64,000 nucleotides of DNA from Paraburkholderia aromaticivorans (GTDB lineage Bacteria > Pseudomonadota > Gammaproteobacteria > Burkholderiales > Burkholderiaceae): positions 2,108,001 to 2,172,000 of the forward strand of contig NZ_CP051514.1 in NCBI RefSeq assembly GCF_012689525.1, read 5' to 3'. A program made the translations under genes and the position numbers. Positions 1 to 9,724 of the stretch are shown here, piece after piece; position 1 is the stretch's first letter; each line of letters begins with the position of its first letter. The notes below the pieces were generated by a model, which did not search any database, was not told the DNA's origin, and worked only from the letters and a program-made list of their open reading frames with translations.

Positions 1-138
1 GTAGCTGCGTACAATAGTCCGGGCGATGCGGTCCTCGCGTGCGTTACAGCTCCGCGTCGAGCGCAAGGCTGCGAATTGCAACGCGTTCCTTTAAGTGCCT
101 CTTTGTGTGCTCGTCGAAAACCTTAAACCGCACTCTAA

Positions 139-1050
139 GAAGCTGTTGCGAAATTAATTTTTGGGGCTGTTAACTTCTCCGACTTGGTGTTAACTTACTG
201 TCTTGTTTTGCCTGACAGGAAGCGATGCCGAAAGAACTGATAGACGACGAATTGTGGTCACTCATCGAACCGCTGCTGCCTGCGCGAGCACCGCGCAATC
301 GCCAATATGCCGGTCGAAACCGACACCGGACCGAGCCGTTCTAACCGGCATCGTATTCGTGTTGCGCTCGGGCATTGCGTGGAACCTGCTACCGCAAGAG
401 ATGGGATGCGGTTCGGGCACCGCCTGCTGGCGACGGCTCGTAGCATGGCAAGAAGCAGGAGTCTGGCAACGCATCCACGAAACGTTGCTGGCCGAACTGC
501 GTCGTCGTGGCGAAATCGACCTGTCACGAGTGCTTGTGGACAGCTCGTCGATTCGCGCGATGCTGGCGGGAAAAAAACCGGCCCGAATCCAACGGACCGG
601 CGCAAGCTCGGCAGCAAACACCACCTCATCGTCGACGCGAAAGGCCTCCCGCTCGCGGTCATCCTGACCGGGGCGAACCGTCACGACGTCACCCAGCTTG
701 ATGCACTCGTCGATGCCATTCCACACATTCGCGGCAAGCGGGGACGTCCACTGCATAAACCGCAAATCGTTCAGGGCGACCGGGGCTACAGCTCGGAACC
801 GCACCGGCAGCGTTTGAGAGAACGCGGCATCACGCCGGTACTCGCAAAGATTGGCTCGCCCCATGGCAGTGGCCTGGGTAAAACGCGTTGGCCAGTCGAG
901 CGCTCGATTGCCTGGCTTCACTCGTTCCGACGCCTGAAGATTCGCTACGAACGCTATGCCCATGTCCATGAAGCCTTCCTGTCTCTGGCTTGTGCCTTGA
1001 TTTGCTGGACGCGACTCAAGCCAATGTTTAACTAATTTCGCAACAGCTTC
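139..1050 (+). mobile_element. IS5 family, IS427-group insertion sequence
   Basis: The terminal inverted repeats are GAAGCTGTTGCGAAATTA at 139-156 and its exact reverse complement at 1033-1050. They are flanked by a TAA duplication (136-138 and 1051-1053), matching the TNA targets of the IS427 group. The length of 912 bp is usual for the group. The element abuts the IS701-type element that starts at 1054. Confidence 0.9.
225..1035 (+). pseudogene. IS427-group transposase, frameshifted
   Basis: DDE transposase of the IS5 family. Translation starts at ATG 225 (MPKELIDDELWSLIEPLLP). The protein then needs two frame changes. The first, near 315, looks like loss of one A within a CGAAAACCG-like stretch and is probably inactivating, because the original frame stops soon after. 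The second, at the A7 run 571-577, is a -1 change into the frame carrying KLGSKHHLIVDAKGLPLAV and the C-terminal half, ending at 1035. IS427-group elements often use a programmed -1 slip at such an A run, so the second shift may be native while the first is a lesion. Confidence 0.8.
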
Positions 1051-1053
1051 TAA

Positions 1054-2440
1054 TACTACAGCCGTAGATAAAACAAAGCAGGAGGTACGCAGCCGCGGCG
1101 CCGGTAGTGACACTGCTGGGCGCGGTACTGGTGCCTGCGCCGCCATGCCGACCAGGCCAGGACGTACTCGATGGAGTGAGCTCCGCGCCATAGGAGGCGG
1201 CACAGTAGCCGGCGGATCTCCTGCACACTGAGCGGCACCGAATCTTCAGGTGTTTTTTTTGGCGCGCACCCGCAGGGTGACGAGCGCGGCATGGGCCAGC
1301 AGCGCCAGCGTGATGTGACGGTACCAGCCCTGCCATTGGCGTACCTCGTATTGATCGAGCCCGCATTCGCCTTTGGTTGCCTCGAAGCCGGTTTCGATTT
1401 CCCACCTGCGGCCCGCGACGTTGACCAGGGTTTGCCGTGTGGCTTTGCTGCGCGGGGCGTATACGACGTAATACGCATGCTCGCGTTGCTCGTCCAGGCT
1501 GCGCCGCACCAGCAGGTAATGCCCGAAGCGGCGCTCTTCTGTGGTGATCTGCAGACGCCACAGCGGAGTCAACGCCCAGTCATACAGGCGCTCGCCTTTG
1601 GCGCCGGCACCTGCTGACAGGCGTCGCCATGCCCGTGCCGGCAAGGCTTCGGCGATCCGGTCGGACCGTACGTAGTCGGGACCCTGCCACCACAGGGGTT
1701 CGTTCTTCGCGACGGCCAGTACGAAAGACTGGCCGCGCGACTCGAGCCACAGCCGCAGGTGACGGTCGCCGCCGTAGACTTCATCACCCGTGACCCAGCC
1801 GCACGGCACACCTGCGTCCAGCGCCCGCTCAAGCATGCTGCGCGCGAGCTGCGGCTTCGTTGCAAACTCCACCGCCTTGGGAATGCCCGCTGCCTCGCAG
1901 CGCACACGGTCATCGGTCCACGCCTTGGGCACATACAGTTCGCGGTCGATAAACGCGCTGCCGCCGCGACCGGCATAGCAGAGGAACACGCCGATCTGGC
2001 TGTTCTCGATACGGCCTGCGGTGCCACTGTACTGGCGTTGCACACCGGCCGAGTGCTGCCCCTTCTTGACGAAGCCGGTCTCGTCCACAACCAGCACCGC
2101 GTCGCGCTCGCCCAGTTGTTCAACGACGTACTCCCGGAGCACATCGCGCGCGCCATCCGCATCCCATTGCGCCCGCTCGAGCAGGTGCTGCACGCCATCA
2201 GGCGTTTCTTCGCCGATCCATTCGGCGAGTTGCCAGCCGTTCTTGCGCTCGACTGTGCCCAGCAGGCCCTTCAGGTAAGCGAGAGACCGATGTCGGGGCT
2301 CGGGTCGCCTGAACAGTTCTCCGAGCCGCTGATGTAGCGCCTCCAGTTCACGCTCCCACGCTATTGCCGTCGAATGCATCGCTTTCTCATGTAGTAGTAC
2401 TAAATATTGTTAGTATAGTAAAAAATCTACGGCTGTAGTA
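1054..2440 (-). mobile_element. IS701 family insertion sequence
   Basis: The 16 bp terminal inverted repeats are TACTACAGCCGTAGAT at 1054-1069 and its reverse complement at 2425-2440. A CTAA duplication flanks them (1050-1053 and 2441-2444), fitting the YTAR target of the IS701 family. The left CTAA consists of the last base of the IS427 element plus its TAA duplication, so the two insertions share target bases. Confidence 0.9.
1056..2379 (-). CDS. IS701 family transposase, frame change in an A8 run
   Basis: DDE transposase of the IS701 family. The main frame (ATG at 2379) carries the characteristic stretch VVDETGFVKKGQHSAGVQRQ and a WVTGDEVYGGD catalytic region, and stops at 1246 just after a homopolymer (A8 on the coding strand, 1253-1260). 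Removing one A joins it to the next frame, which continues TPEDSVPLSVQEIRRLL and an arginine-rich WRRRHQ tail to a stop at 1056, the expected C-terminus. Either an indel has damaged the gene or polymerase slippage on A8 still yields some full-length protein. Total length would be about 440 residues. Confidence 0.75.
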
Positions 2441-2531
2441 CTAAGTGTTGAGAGTCGCGTATCACTCGGACTTAGGTCATTAATCTGCGCTCGAAATTTT
2501 TCGTCTTCGAAGTAGACTTCCGGACGCGGAG

Positions 2532-2903
2532 CTATGCGCATCGGAACGCTGTCAGCACCGTCCAGATGCCTTCGTTGTTGGGCGGGTATCGCCCGGGACC
2601 AGCCTGAACCATTGCCTCGATCTGTTCTGCTGTAATTGCATCGCTGTTTTGCGAATCCGCCACTGCGGCGGCGATGTCGTTCGCATACATTGCCCGTCGA
2701 AATCGCAGATACACCTCTTCCTCGCGAGCTGCTTGCGCGGGCAAGCTGTCGTTGGGTTGAAACGTTGTGAACAACATCGCAATTTCACGCGCCGTGATCG
2801 CGGACACGACAATCTGCCCGCCATCCAGCTCCCTCTGGATGTCTGCCGTGGCTTTCTTGCTCAGGACATCGTCGCCGTTTGCCCACCAGACCGGCGCATG
2901 CAT
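2532..2903 (-). pseudogene. VapC-like PIN-domain toxin fragment with unrelated tail
   Basis: The first 45 residues (MHAPVWWANGDD, then GGQIVVSAITAREIAML) match the N-terminal half of type II VapC toxins, which are PIN-domain RNases. The usual start just upstream (VVLD before MHAPVWW) is still readable but has lost an initiation codon. After EIAML the protein no longer resembles VapC and runs as an unrecognised 75-residue tail to 2532. This looks like a recombination or deletion joint near 2775 that left a truncated toxin. It follows a broken antitoxin, so the pair is very probably inactive. Confidence 0.6.
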
Positions 2904-2920
2904 ATCGAGGACGACACTGA

Positions 2921-3141
2921 GCCGGCTCCCACTTCACATCCACCGGCGCGGACGTATCGTCGTAGCGCCGTGCCGCGCAGCATATCGAGTGGATTGCGCT
3001 CAAGGCTGCGGTACCGTCAGACTTCCAGCGTCGTCCGCCGTGATCGGTCACGCCCACGCTTTCGCCTGACTACTCAACCAGCCAGGTGTATTCAAGCGCC
3101 CTTGCCTTGAACTCGGACTTCGATACCCGGTTTCCAGCCAT
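2921..3141 (-). pseudogene. Phd/VapB-like antitoxin relic
   Basis: The start at 3141 reads MAGNRVSKSEFKARALEY, the typical beginning of Phd/YefM-type antitoxins that pair with PIN toxins. A TAG at 3070-3072 sits where a CAG (Gln) is expected in the VEQSGE motif. The next stretch, SGESVGVTDHG, is the conserved continuation, but then frames alternate (RYRSLERNPLDMLRG in another frame). The gene therefore carries one nonsense mutation and at least two frameshifts. It lies immediately upstream of the PIN fragment, as expected for an antitoxin-toxin operon. Confidence 0.65.
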
Positions 3142-3585
3142 CACGCGCTCCATAGGCATTTGACCATGGTCCGAACCGCGTCGGCTGAAGCTCGTAACCA
3201 GTGCCGTTGTTTGGCATTGCGGACTTGTCCTGTCAGTGTTCCTCGAAAAAACACCGGATCGGAGCGTCAGCAAATCCGCGTGCGGATGATGCGCTGCCAA
3301 TCCGCGAACCGCGAAATGCGGCTGCCCGAATCTTTGAGACAAGGGTTGTGATCGCATCCACCTGATCCACGGCGCCAGTCCGGTTGACACCACTGTAGGC
3401 GCCCGATCTATTGGCGCTCAGTAGCAATGGCGCCCGCCGCGGACATGGATGGCCGGAAAAAGGTTGCGCAGGGACACAGACCCGCGTATTTGCAGCACCA
3501 CCTCGTTATCGCAGCGACTCCGTTCGTCGGCGGGCAACCATCCATCGCTTTATGCGCCACCCGTTGTACTGAAATCGGAGGCTGT

Positions 3586-4248
3586 ATGGCCACCTTCCTG
3601 TCTGCACCTGCTTTCCACACCCAGAAGGCGCTCGAATCCCTGGGACTCTCCGCCACGCGTAACCAAATCCACGAATTTTTCGGATCGTTTCTCGGCTATC
3701 ACCACCTCGGTGAGATGCAGGCCGACCTCGATGAAATCGAATTCCACCTCCAGCAGTCGACGCCGCTCGTCGTTCTTCAGTGCCATGCGGGCTATCTGCG
3801 CATTGCCGACCTGCTGAAGCGTTACGTCCGCGCCGATCAGGTGATGCCGGTGTACGAAGTCGTCAAGCACCACCTGCGTTCGGTGCTGCCCGCAACCACC
3901 TTTGATGACGAGTATCAACTGCTCAGCACGTGGGTCGCGCAGGAGGTCCGGCGCTGCTTGCTGGCAGACGACAACCAGCAGGTCGTCGACGCCCAACTGC
4001 GTGTCGCCTCGTATTGCGACATCTTCGTGCACGACGACATCGATTTCCCGACGCTGATCGACGTAAGGGACATGATGTGGCAGGGCGACTATATGGGAAT
4101 CCTCTACCGCGCGAAACCGGATGGCACACCGGCGTATGCCGAGGACCAGATCGGCACGAGCGCCCACCTGAACTTCGAAAAGGTAGGCCAGCTGCATGCT
4201 GTCGCCGGAGTTCTCGATCAGCAGCGGTGCGTGGGCCTACAAGCCTGA
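3586..4248 (+). CDS. uncharacterised cytoplasmic protein, 220 aa
   Basis: The frame is open for longer, but ATG 3586 follows a good Shine-Dalgarno sequence (GGAG five to six bases upstream) and is preferred. The protein starts MATFLSAPAFHTQKALESLG and has no signal peptide or membrane segment. It is rich in acidic and aromatic residues in an evenly mixed alpha/beta pattern, with a His-rich patch (GYHHLGEMQ) and a conserved-looking VHDDIDFPTLIDVRDMMW stretch. I do not recognise a family. Codon use resembles the neighbouring intact genes, and no paralogue is present in the window. Confidence 0.65.
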   Translation: MATFLSAPAFHTQKALESLGLSATRNQIHEFFGSFLGYHHLGEMQADLDEIEFHLQQSTPLVVLQCHAGYLRIADLLKRYVRADQVMPVYEVVKHHLRSVLPATTFDDEYQLLSTWVAQEVRRCLLADDNQQVVDAQLRVASYCDIFVHDDIDFPTLIDVRDMMWQGDYMGILYRAKPDGTPAYAEDQIGTSAHLNFEKVGQLHAVAGVLDQQRCVGLQA

Positions 4249-5252
4249 TGCGGGCATGGGTGGCATCCGCCTGTAGTCACCGAGAGTGAGGACCCGCTGT
4301 GGAGGACTGCGGGGCCCGGCAAAACCGCAACGGCGGCCACGGTCGATCGCTTGCGTTGCCCGGTACAGTCCATGCGGGTCGAGCCCTTGCCGTTGGTGCC
4401 GCCGACCGTGACTACCGGATTCCAGGTGATCGAGCCGCGCCGTTGAGAGTGGGGAACGCGGTCATCGGATTAGTCAATGCTTGCCTGTTTTCATGCACAA
4501 CAAGTATCGGGTGACGCGTCGTGTACGCCAATATATCGACGGTGATGATTTCAAAATCGTTGAGTGAATAACAACACTCGCACCGCGCGCTGGTACTCGG
4601 GCGATGTCACGCCGAATTTCCACAGTATCTGCGAACGCTCGATCCTCGCATTCGGAATGAGACGGGGTGCAATATTTGCCTTGAGCGGCGTCAATCACCA
4701 GGCCGAGTTTCATCGCTCACCAGATCTGGGGCTCCGGGGAAGGGTAAAACGACACCCGAAAACCGAGTACTTTCGCGTTTTCACACGGCCTTATATGGAC
4801 ACCCATTCGAATCTATCGTCGCCTCGACGCTCAAGTGTCGCCTGCGCACCCGCAAACAGCCGTTCGTCTCTCCAAGCTGACCGAGGCCTCGCGAAACGAA
4901 CGCGGCCTTCGCCGCACTCAAATTTTGAGTCGCGAGACCTTCGTTCCCGAGAGCGACACATCTCCCATCAGACCAGCATTGGTCAGCACGATCGCATTGA
5001 CTGGTGCGGTCGCCGTTATCGTATCGAGCGAACCGTTCGCACCGATTTTCAACATCGCGACTGGCCCTTGTCGGCGGAGCTTGCCATGCGAGGATTGCCA
5101 CTGCGGAACAGTGCGAGCCGATGGTGCTCGCAGTCGTGGCGCTACCGTCGCCCCTCCCTTTCAATTGCCCGGACAACGTTAGCGATGCACTACCATTCAA
5201 TCACGCACACGCCAAAACAACGGTCTTGTGCCGGCCATGTCCGGAGACGACT
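4249..5252. other. 1 kb without a convincing gene
   Basis: Long frames here are shadows of GC-rich DNA and none has a good start with a ribosome site. A 24-codon frame at 4492-4566 (MHNKYRVTRRVRQYIDGDD) could be a gene fragment but cannot be supported. I see no repeats or tRNA-like structures. Confidence 0.5.
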
Positions 5253-5537
5253 ATGAAAATCATGGTGATATTGGCATGTGTAGTACTTTCTTCTAATGCA
5301 TTCGCCGAGTGCAGAACAAGCGCCACCGGGCGCACAGTCTGCGACAACGGGCAGAAAGCCGGCGGCTATAACCGCAATACCGGTACCGCCTGGAAGTCTG
5401 AGAAGAATTCGGGCGGCGTAACCACAACCCAGACGAGCAAGGGCGGAGAAGCCAAGACCAAAAATGGCAAGGGCGTATACAAGAGCCCAAGCGGCAAGAC
5501 ATGCGTTAAGACCGCGAACAATCAGGGATGTAATTAA
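5253..5537 (+). CDS. small secreted protein, 94 aa
   Basis: The start at ATG 5253 has GGAG about seven bases upstream. The first 18 residues (MKIMVILACVVLSSNAFA) are a clear signal peptide with an AFA cleavage site. The mature part is Gly/Ser/Thr/Lys-rich, contains four cysteines (CRTS, VCDNG, KTCVK, GCN at the end) and reads GGVTTTQTSKGGEAKTKNG, ending CVKTANNQGCN. Small proteins of this composition, with a C-terminal TCVKTxNNQGC, are common in Burkholderia and Xanthomonas relatives and have no known function. Export to the periplasm with two disulfides is inferred from the cysteines. Confidence 0.75.
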   Translation: MKIMVILACVVLSSNAFAECRTSATGRTVCDNGQKAGGYNRNTGTAWKSEKNSGGVTTTQTSKGGEAKTKNGKGVYKSPSGKTCVKTANNQGCN

Positions 5538-6000
5538 ACAGATATTGCTACTCCTTGACCACCGCTGTCCGGAGTAGCTTTGGCATTCTGGTTGGTCTAC
5601 GGCGAAAAGCGGCTCCGCTTGATAAGCCAGAAACTTGGGCAGTTTCAGGGGACGCTTGAGCACGTACGTGGATCGGAAGAGCGCGGGCAGACGGTGGCGA
5701 GGAAGAAGCGGAACGCGGCCTGGAAGAAGTGTGGGACCTTATCTATCGGAGCGAGGTGGGAAACGGTGCTTGAGGACCATAGCGAGTGGCGTTCGCGAAC
5801 ACTATCCGACCGTTAACCGCGAAGGTACAACTGGCATGACAACCATAGCATCACGGGAACTTCACGGCCAGCGTCATAGGCGGTGAACCATAAATGGCCT
5901 CGCTGGCTCATTCTGATAGGAAGCTGCCGGTAGCCCGCGGGGTCTTGCCTCCGGGCGGATGGTGTGGGTCGGCCTCAAGCAGTGCAGGGGGCCGCGTGCG
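5538..6000. other. intergenic stretch without recognised gene
   Basis: Short overlapping frames at 5580-5886 lack ribosome sites and recognisable composition. Nothing else was seen. The region separates two convergent genes. Confidence 0.5.
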
Positions 6001-7473
6001 CTACTTCGCCGCCGGTACCACTGTTGCCGCCCCGCCGGGGTGTGGGTCGGCCAGGATTCGGCCCCCGACGTCCCGCAGCAGCCGCTGGAACTCGGGCGAC
6101 GCCATGATGATCTTCCCGGCAGCGGCGCGCAGGCGGTCGACGGCCTCGGCCGACAGGGAGAACGACGTGGGCTGCTCATTCAGGTAATCCAGTTCCGCCT
6201 GGTCCGTCAACTGGGAGAACGACACGTCGATGGCATAGATCGTCGTGTCCGGCGTGCGCAACGCCTTGGTTATGGCCGTATCCTTGTTGGCGGCAAATGC
6301 ATGCGACTCCCGAATCCGGCGCATGGATTGCCACTGTGCCTGCTTGTCCCTCAACAGTTCAGTCGCCTCGTAGGAATAGTGGTCGATCGGAACGCCCGCC
6401 GCTTTCACCAGTATCTGCAGCGTGCCCGGCGGGGATTCCGACTTATCCCAGGCTGTCTTCGGCGTGGACAGTGAATTGACGACGAAGACGACGATCCTGC
6501 GTATATGGTCCAGTGGCGTGCGCTGATCAATTGATTGCAGCGCTTCCATGATCTCGAGGGAATCCAGCACGCTTCGCATACCGAGGTTGTCCGAAACGCC
6601 ACCGTCTACGACATGGATGTATGGCCGGTTGACGCCGTCACCGAAATCCGCCTCCTCCCTCAAATGGCGGGTCGCGCGTGCGGCAGGCCGGGGCGGGTCG
6701 ACGGAGTCGACAAACGGCTTGATCCATGCGGGCGGCACGTAGCCGCAAGTGCCGCCGTAATTGTTGAGCGTAATGGGCGAGAGTACCACCGGTACTGCCG
6801 ACGATGCGGCCGCGGCACGGGAAAGACGTATCCCATTTAGATCCGAGCAGAGCACGTCGAAGGTGGTCTGCGTGAACGGGAGACGGGCGCCGGTGGAAAT
6901 GTCAGTGGCCGATGCGATGATGAACGGGCCTTTCCCGCGATCAAGATCGCCAAACGTCGCGCCGTTGAACAGGATTTCGTCGTATAGATCGGCCGCCAGT
7001 TCCGAACGACCCCAAGCGCTTGACCATAGTGACGGCCAGTAGGTCGGGTTTAAAGTGCGTGAAGTGATCTCCCCCTGCACGTCGCGTTTGAGAAAGCGCT
7101 GTTCGTAGTCGTCGAAGAGTTTGTCACCGTACAGGCCGTAGGCAAGCGCCGTAAAGCTGCCGCCCGACACGCCGGTAATCACGCCAACATAGTCAAGCAG
7201 GCGCGACTGGTTGCCTTTCGGTCCAACGACTTCGGTGTTCCGCAGGAACTCGAGGACGCCGTACGAGAACGCGGCAGCGCGTGTGCCACCGCCCGAAAAG
7301 GCAAGGATCACCAGATTTTCGTTGGCCGTCGAATACTGCGGGCGCGTGACAAATCGGTAGCCGGTATTCGGATCGGCGTGGGTAATCGGCGGGTTGATGG
7401 GACGGCTGGCGCAGCCGCCGATCAGGAGCAACAATGCAAGAACCAGCCATGGTGGTGTCGGCCATCGAGTCAT
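6001..7473 (-). CDS. patatin-like phospholipase lipoprotein
   Basis: A 490-residue acyl hydrolase with the patatin fold. Residues 1-20 form a lipoprotein signal peptide ending at the lipobox LIGG-C21, so the protein should be membrane-anchored in the envelope. The oxyanion-hole motif GGGTRAAAF is at 61-69, the nucleophile elbow GVSGGS at 101-106, and the catalytic Asp lies in VVDGGVSDNLG, completing the Ser-Asp dyad. The C-terminal third (IYAIDVSFSQLTDQAELDYL) is typical of the long bacterial patatin branch. The gene is intact and apparently monocistronic. A degenerate copy of its C-terminal end lies at about 9200-9330. Confidence 0.88.
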   Translation of the reverse strand: MTRWPTPPWLVLALLLLIGGCASRPINPPITHADPNTGYRFVTRPQYSTANENLVILAFSGGGTRAAAFSYGVLEFLRNTEVVGPKGNQSRLLDYVGVITGVSGGSFTALAYGLYGDKLFDDYEQRFLKRDVQGEITSRTLNPTYWPSLWSSAWGRSELAADLYDEILFNGATFGDLDRGKGPFIIASATDISTGARLPFTQTTFDVLCSDLNGIRLSRAAAASSAVPVVLSPITLNNYGGTCGYVPPAWIKPFVDSVDPPRPAARATRHLREEADFGDGVNRPYIHVVDGGVSDNLGMRSVLDSLEIMEALQSIDQRTPLDHIRRIVVFVVNSLSTPKTAWDKSESPPGTLQILVKAAGVPIDHYSYEATELLRDKQAQWQSMRRIRESHAFAANKDTAITKALRTPDTTIYAIDVSFSQLTDQAELDYLNEQPTSFSLSAEAVDRLRAAAGKIIMASPEFQRLLRDVGGRILADPHPGGAATVVPAAK

Positions 7474-8275
7474 CGGTCCTCCGGATCCGTCCCCGTGCTG
7501 GGCACGGTTGCCAGCTTTGTTCTCGGCGTAAGCTGTGACTATCGACGGGAGCCCCCGCCGCGCTCGGCTTGGCCGTAGCGTCGACGCCGGGCGGCACCTC
7601 GCTATCGATTCTACATGTTCTGGGATTCAGCTCACCAAAGGCGCATGTCGACCCTATGCTGCTCGTTGCGCCTAAAAGCGCGACCGTTGCTTGTACGGAC
7701 GATTGCCTCCGGTCGCGGATCGCAGATCGCAGATCCCTCGCGACGGGTCTCTGGAGTCCTGTCGTGGCAGTCTCTTTCCGGAGAAGTCACACGATCGAAC
7801 GACACGTAACGCATTTTGACCGATCGCGTTTCGACAGAGTGCACGGTCGCACATCGGAGAGAATGCGGTCGCGGCACAGCAATTCGTTACATTATCGCAA
7901 TCGATTGCTGCTTCCCGTTAGCGAGACCGGCCTGCTGGCAAAAACAGCGCTTGCCGGCTCATTGCTTTCTGCCACGTGCAACTTCACCGGCCAACACGCG
8001 TTGCTGATAAGGCATACTTGTCGACGCGTGTACCGGACCTTGGCGTATTGCTCGGACAGGCGTATTTCCACCGCTCCGCGAGTTCGAGATTTTCTTGGAC
8101 GTCAAACGCGCGCATCGGGCTCGCGCATCGCGCCAAAAATGGTCGCTCCGTACGTCGATCAGTTTGCAAGCGGGCGCGAGGAACTTATGACAATGCCGGG
8201 AGCGTCGATCGGCTCGCATTGCGCAGTCCGTGCCGGACGCCCTGCGGATTGCGGTTCGACAAAAAGAAATATTTG
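7474..8275. other. 800 bp without recognised gene
   Basis: Several frames overlap but none has a supported start or recognisable motif. It contains the upstream region of the patatin-like gene on the minus strand and of the broken channel gene on the plus strand. Confidence 0.45.
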
Positions 8276-9176
8276 GCGCTTTCAGTCTCGGTGGGCGGGA
8301 ATAGCGCTTGTGTGGTCCATACTAGCGTCCGCGCAGGAAATGGAGCCGCGCAGCTATTCGGCCGTCCCGGTTGGAACGAACTTCGTGGTGGCGGGCTATG
8401 CTTGATCGACCGGCGACGTTTCGCTGGACCCTTCGCTGCCCATCACCGATCTTCAAGCCCGAATCAATACGTATTCACTGGGCTATTCTCACAGCTTTGG
8501 CGTCGCGGGACATCTCGCCAGCATTGCTGTGTTGCTGCCGTATGCCAATGCAAACCTGACGGGGAATGTAGCAGGCGTGCCTGGCCAGGCTTGGCGTTCG
8601 GGGCTAGGCGATGTACGGTTCCGGATTGCCGTGAATCTGTTGGGTGGTCGCGCGCTCACGCCAGAGGAATTTGCCCAACGTAGCCCGAACGCTATACTGG
8701 GTGCCAGCCTGAGCGTGGTGGCGCCGACCGGCCAATATCAGTCCGCCCGTATCATTAATGTGGGTTCGAACCGATGGGCGTTCAAACCTGAACTCGGATT
8801 GTCCCAGCCAGTCGGCAACTGGTTTGTAGAAGGCGCGGCTGGGGTGTGGGTGTTCACCGACAATACAGACTTTTTTGGTGGCAAGCGACGAAGCCAGGCT
8901 CCGCTGGCCGTGTTCCAATGGCATGGAGGCTACACATGGCGGCCCGGACTGTGGATTGCCGCAGACGTTACGTATCTCACGGGTGGCCGGACAAGCATCA
9001 ATGGAGTCCAGAACCAGGATCTGCAAAGCAGTACTCGCTATGGGATCACGTTGTCGGTTCCTCTTGCTGCACAATGGTCAACCAAACTCGCGTGGTCGCG
9101 TGGGTTAACGACACGCATCGGCGGAAATTTCCAGACCGTCGCGGTCGCGCTCCAATACCGTTGGTTCAATCGCTAA
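8276..9176 (+). pseudogene. outer-membrane transporter of the phenol MetA/SphA type, internal stop
   Basis: The frame reads a hydrophobic leader (WAGIALVWSILASAQ), then MEPRSYSAVPVGTNFVVAGYA, a TGA at 8403-8405, then STGDVSLDPSLPITD and a complete beta-barrel C-terminal part ending ALQYRWFNR. The aromatic C-terminal residue and alternating pattern fit an outer-membrane channel of the MetA-pathway family (exporters or importers of aromatics and lipids). No clean start codon is visible before the leader. A single TGG-to-TGA change would explain the stop. A shorter in-frame ATG at 8529 would lack the signal peptide and is unlikely to yield a working protein. Confidence 0.6.
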
Positions 9177-9199
9177 CTGAACGTGGAAACACGTGTGGA

Positions 9200-9330
9200 G
9201 TTCATTTAGATAGGCTTTACCTCCTTCGCCGACTGGGCGAACGACACGTCTGTTGCGTGGATCGTCGCCTCCGGCGTGCGCGACGCACTCACGGCTTTGG
9301 CTTGTCGAGATGAAACCTATCCAGATTAGA
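9200..9330 (-). pseudogene. relic of a second patatin-like gene
   Basis: On the minus strand this segment encodes TPEATIHATDVSFAQSAKE and, after a frameshift, KAYLNELHTCFHVQL. These line up with TPDTTIYAIDVSFSQLTDQ and DYLNEQPTSFSL in the intact patatin-like protein at 6001-7473. The nucleotide similarity is visible too (ACGACACGTC, GTGTCCGGCGTGCGC-like blocks). Only about 130 bp remain, with internal frame changes. It probably records an old tandem duplication. Confidence 0.55.
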
Positions 9331-9724
9331 AGCTCACGCGATGCTCGCGAGGATATCTCAATTGGCCGGCTCGTGCGTGACGCATCTGACGAGTCCTGTG
9401 TGCTTGTCCTGTTAGCGGATTCGCCGATCAAGTGTCCACAGCCGCGGCGGCGGTAATGGCCATTGACACTCACATCGCTGCCGTTGAGGTGGTCCGGGGG
9501 CCGGTGACTGGAGAGGGTCGACCCCGGTCCCACGTCTCGGTCGGAAGCTGACATTCGCAGAATGCTGAAAGGGCGGATCTCCGATAACCGCGATGGCCGA
9601 TAGCGCGGCGAATGTGACTGATGCGACAAACGGCTTCGGCGTATCGGGCCTAAAATTAAAAATAGCGCCGGTCCCTTTGTGTGGGGCGGCTCGCCTTATC
9701 CTCGTCCATCAACGGCAGGCGGCC

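Larger units (their letters stand above)
44..2538 (-). pseudogene. small ORF split by two adjacent insertion sequences
   Basis: If everything from one CTAA (135-138) to the other (2441-2444) is collapsed to a single CTAA, one uninterrupted minus-strand frame appears. It starts at an ATG at 2538, runs to 2441, and continues from 138 to a TAA at 44-46, giving about 63 residues. It begins MRIAPRPEVYF and ends IRSLALDAEL. The ATG overlaps the end of the upstream minus-strand ORF (stop at 2532) by a few bases, as in a translationally coupled pair. I do not recognise the product. The frame continuity across the insertion site is direct sequence evidence; that it was once a real gene is inference. 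Confidence 0.45.

Noticed and set aside
262..1203. 313-codon minus-strand frame over the IS427 element
   Set aside because: It runs antisense across the transposase and crosses the junction with the next element, so it cannot be a native gene.
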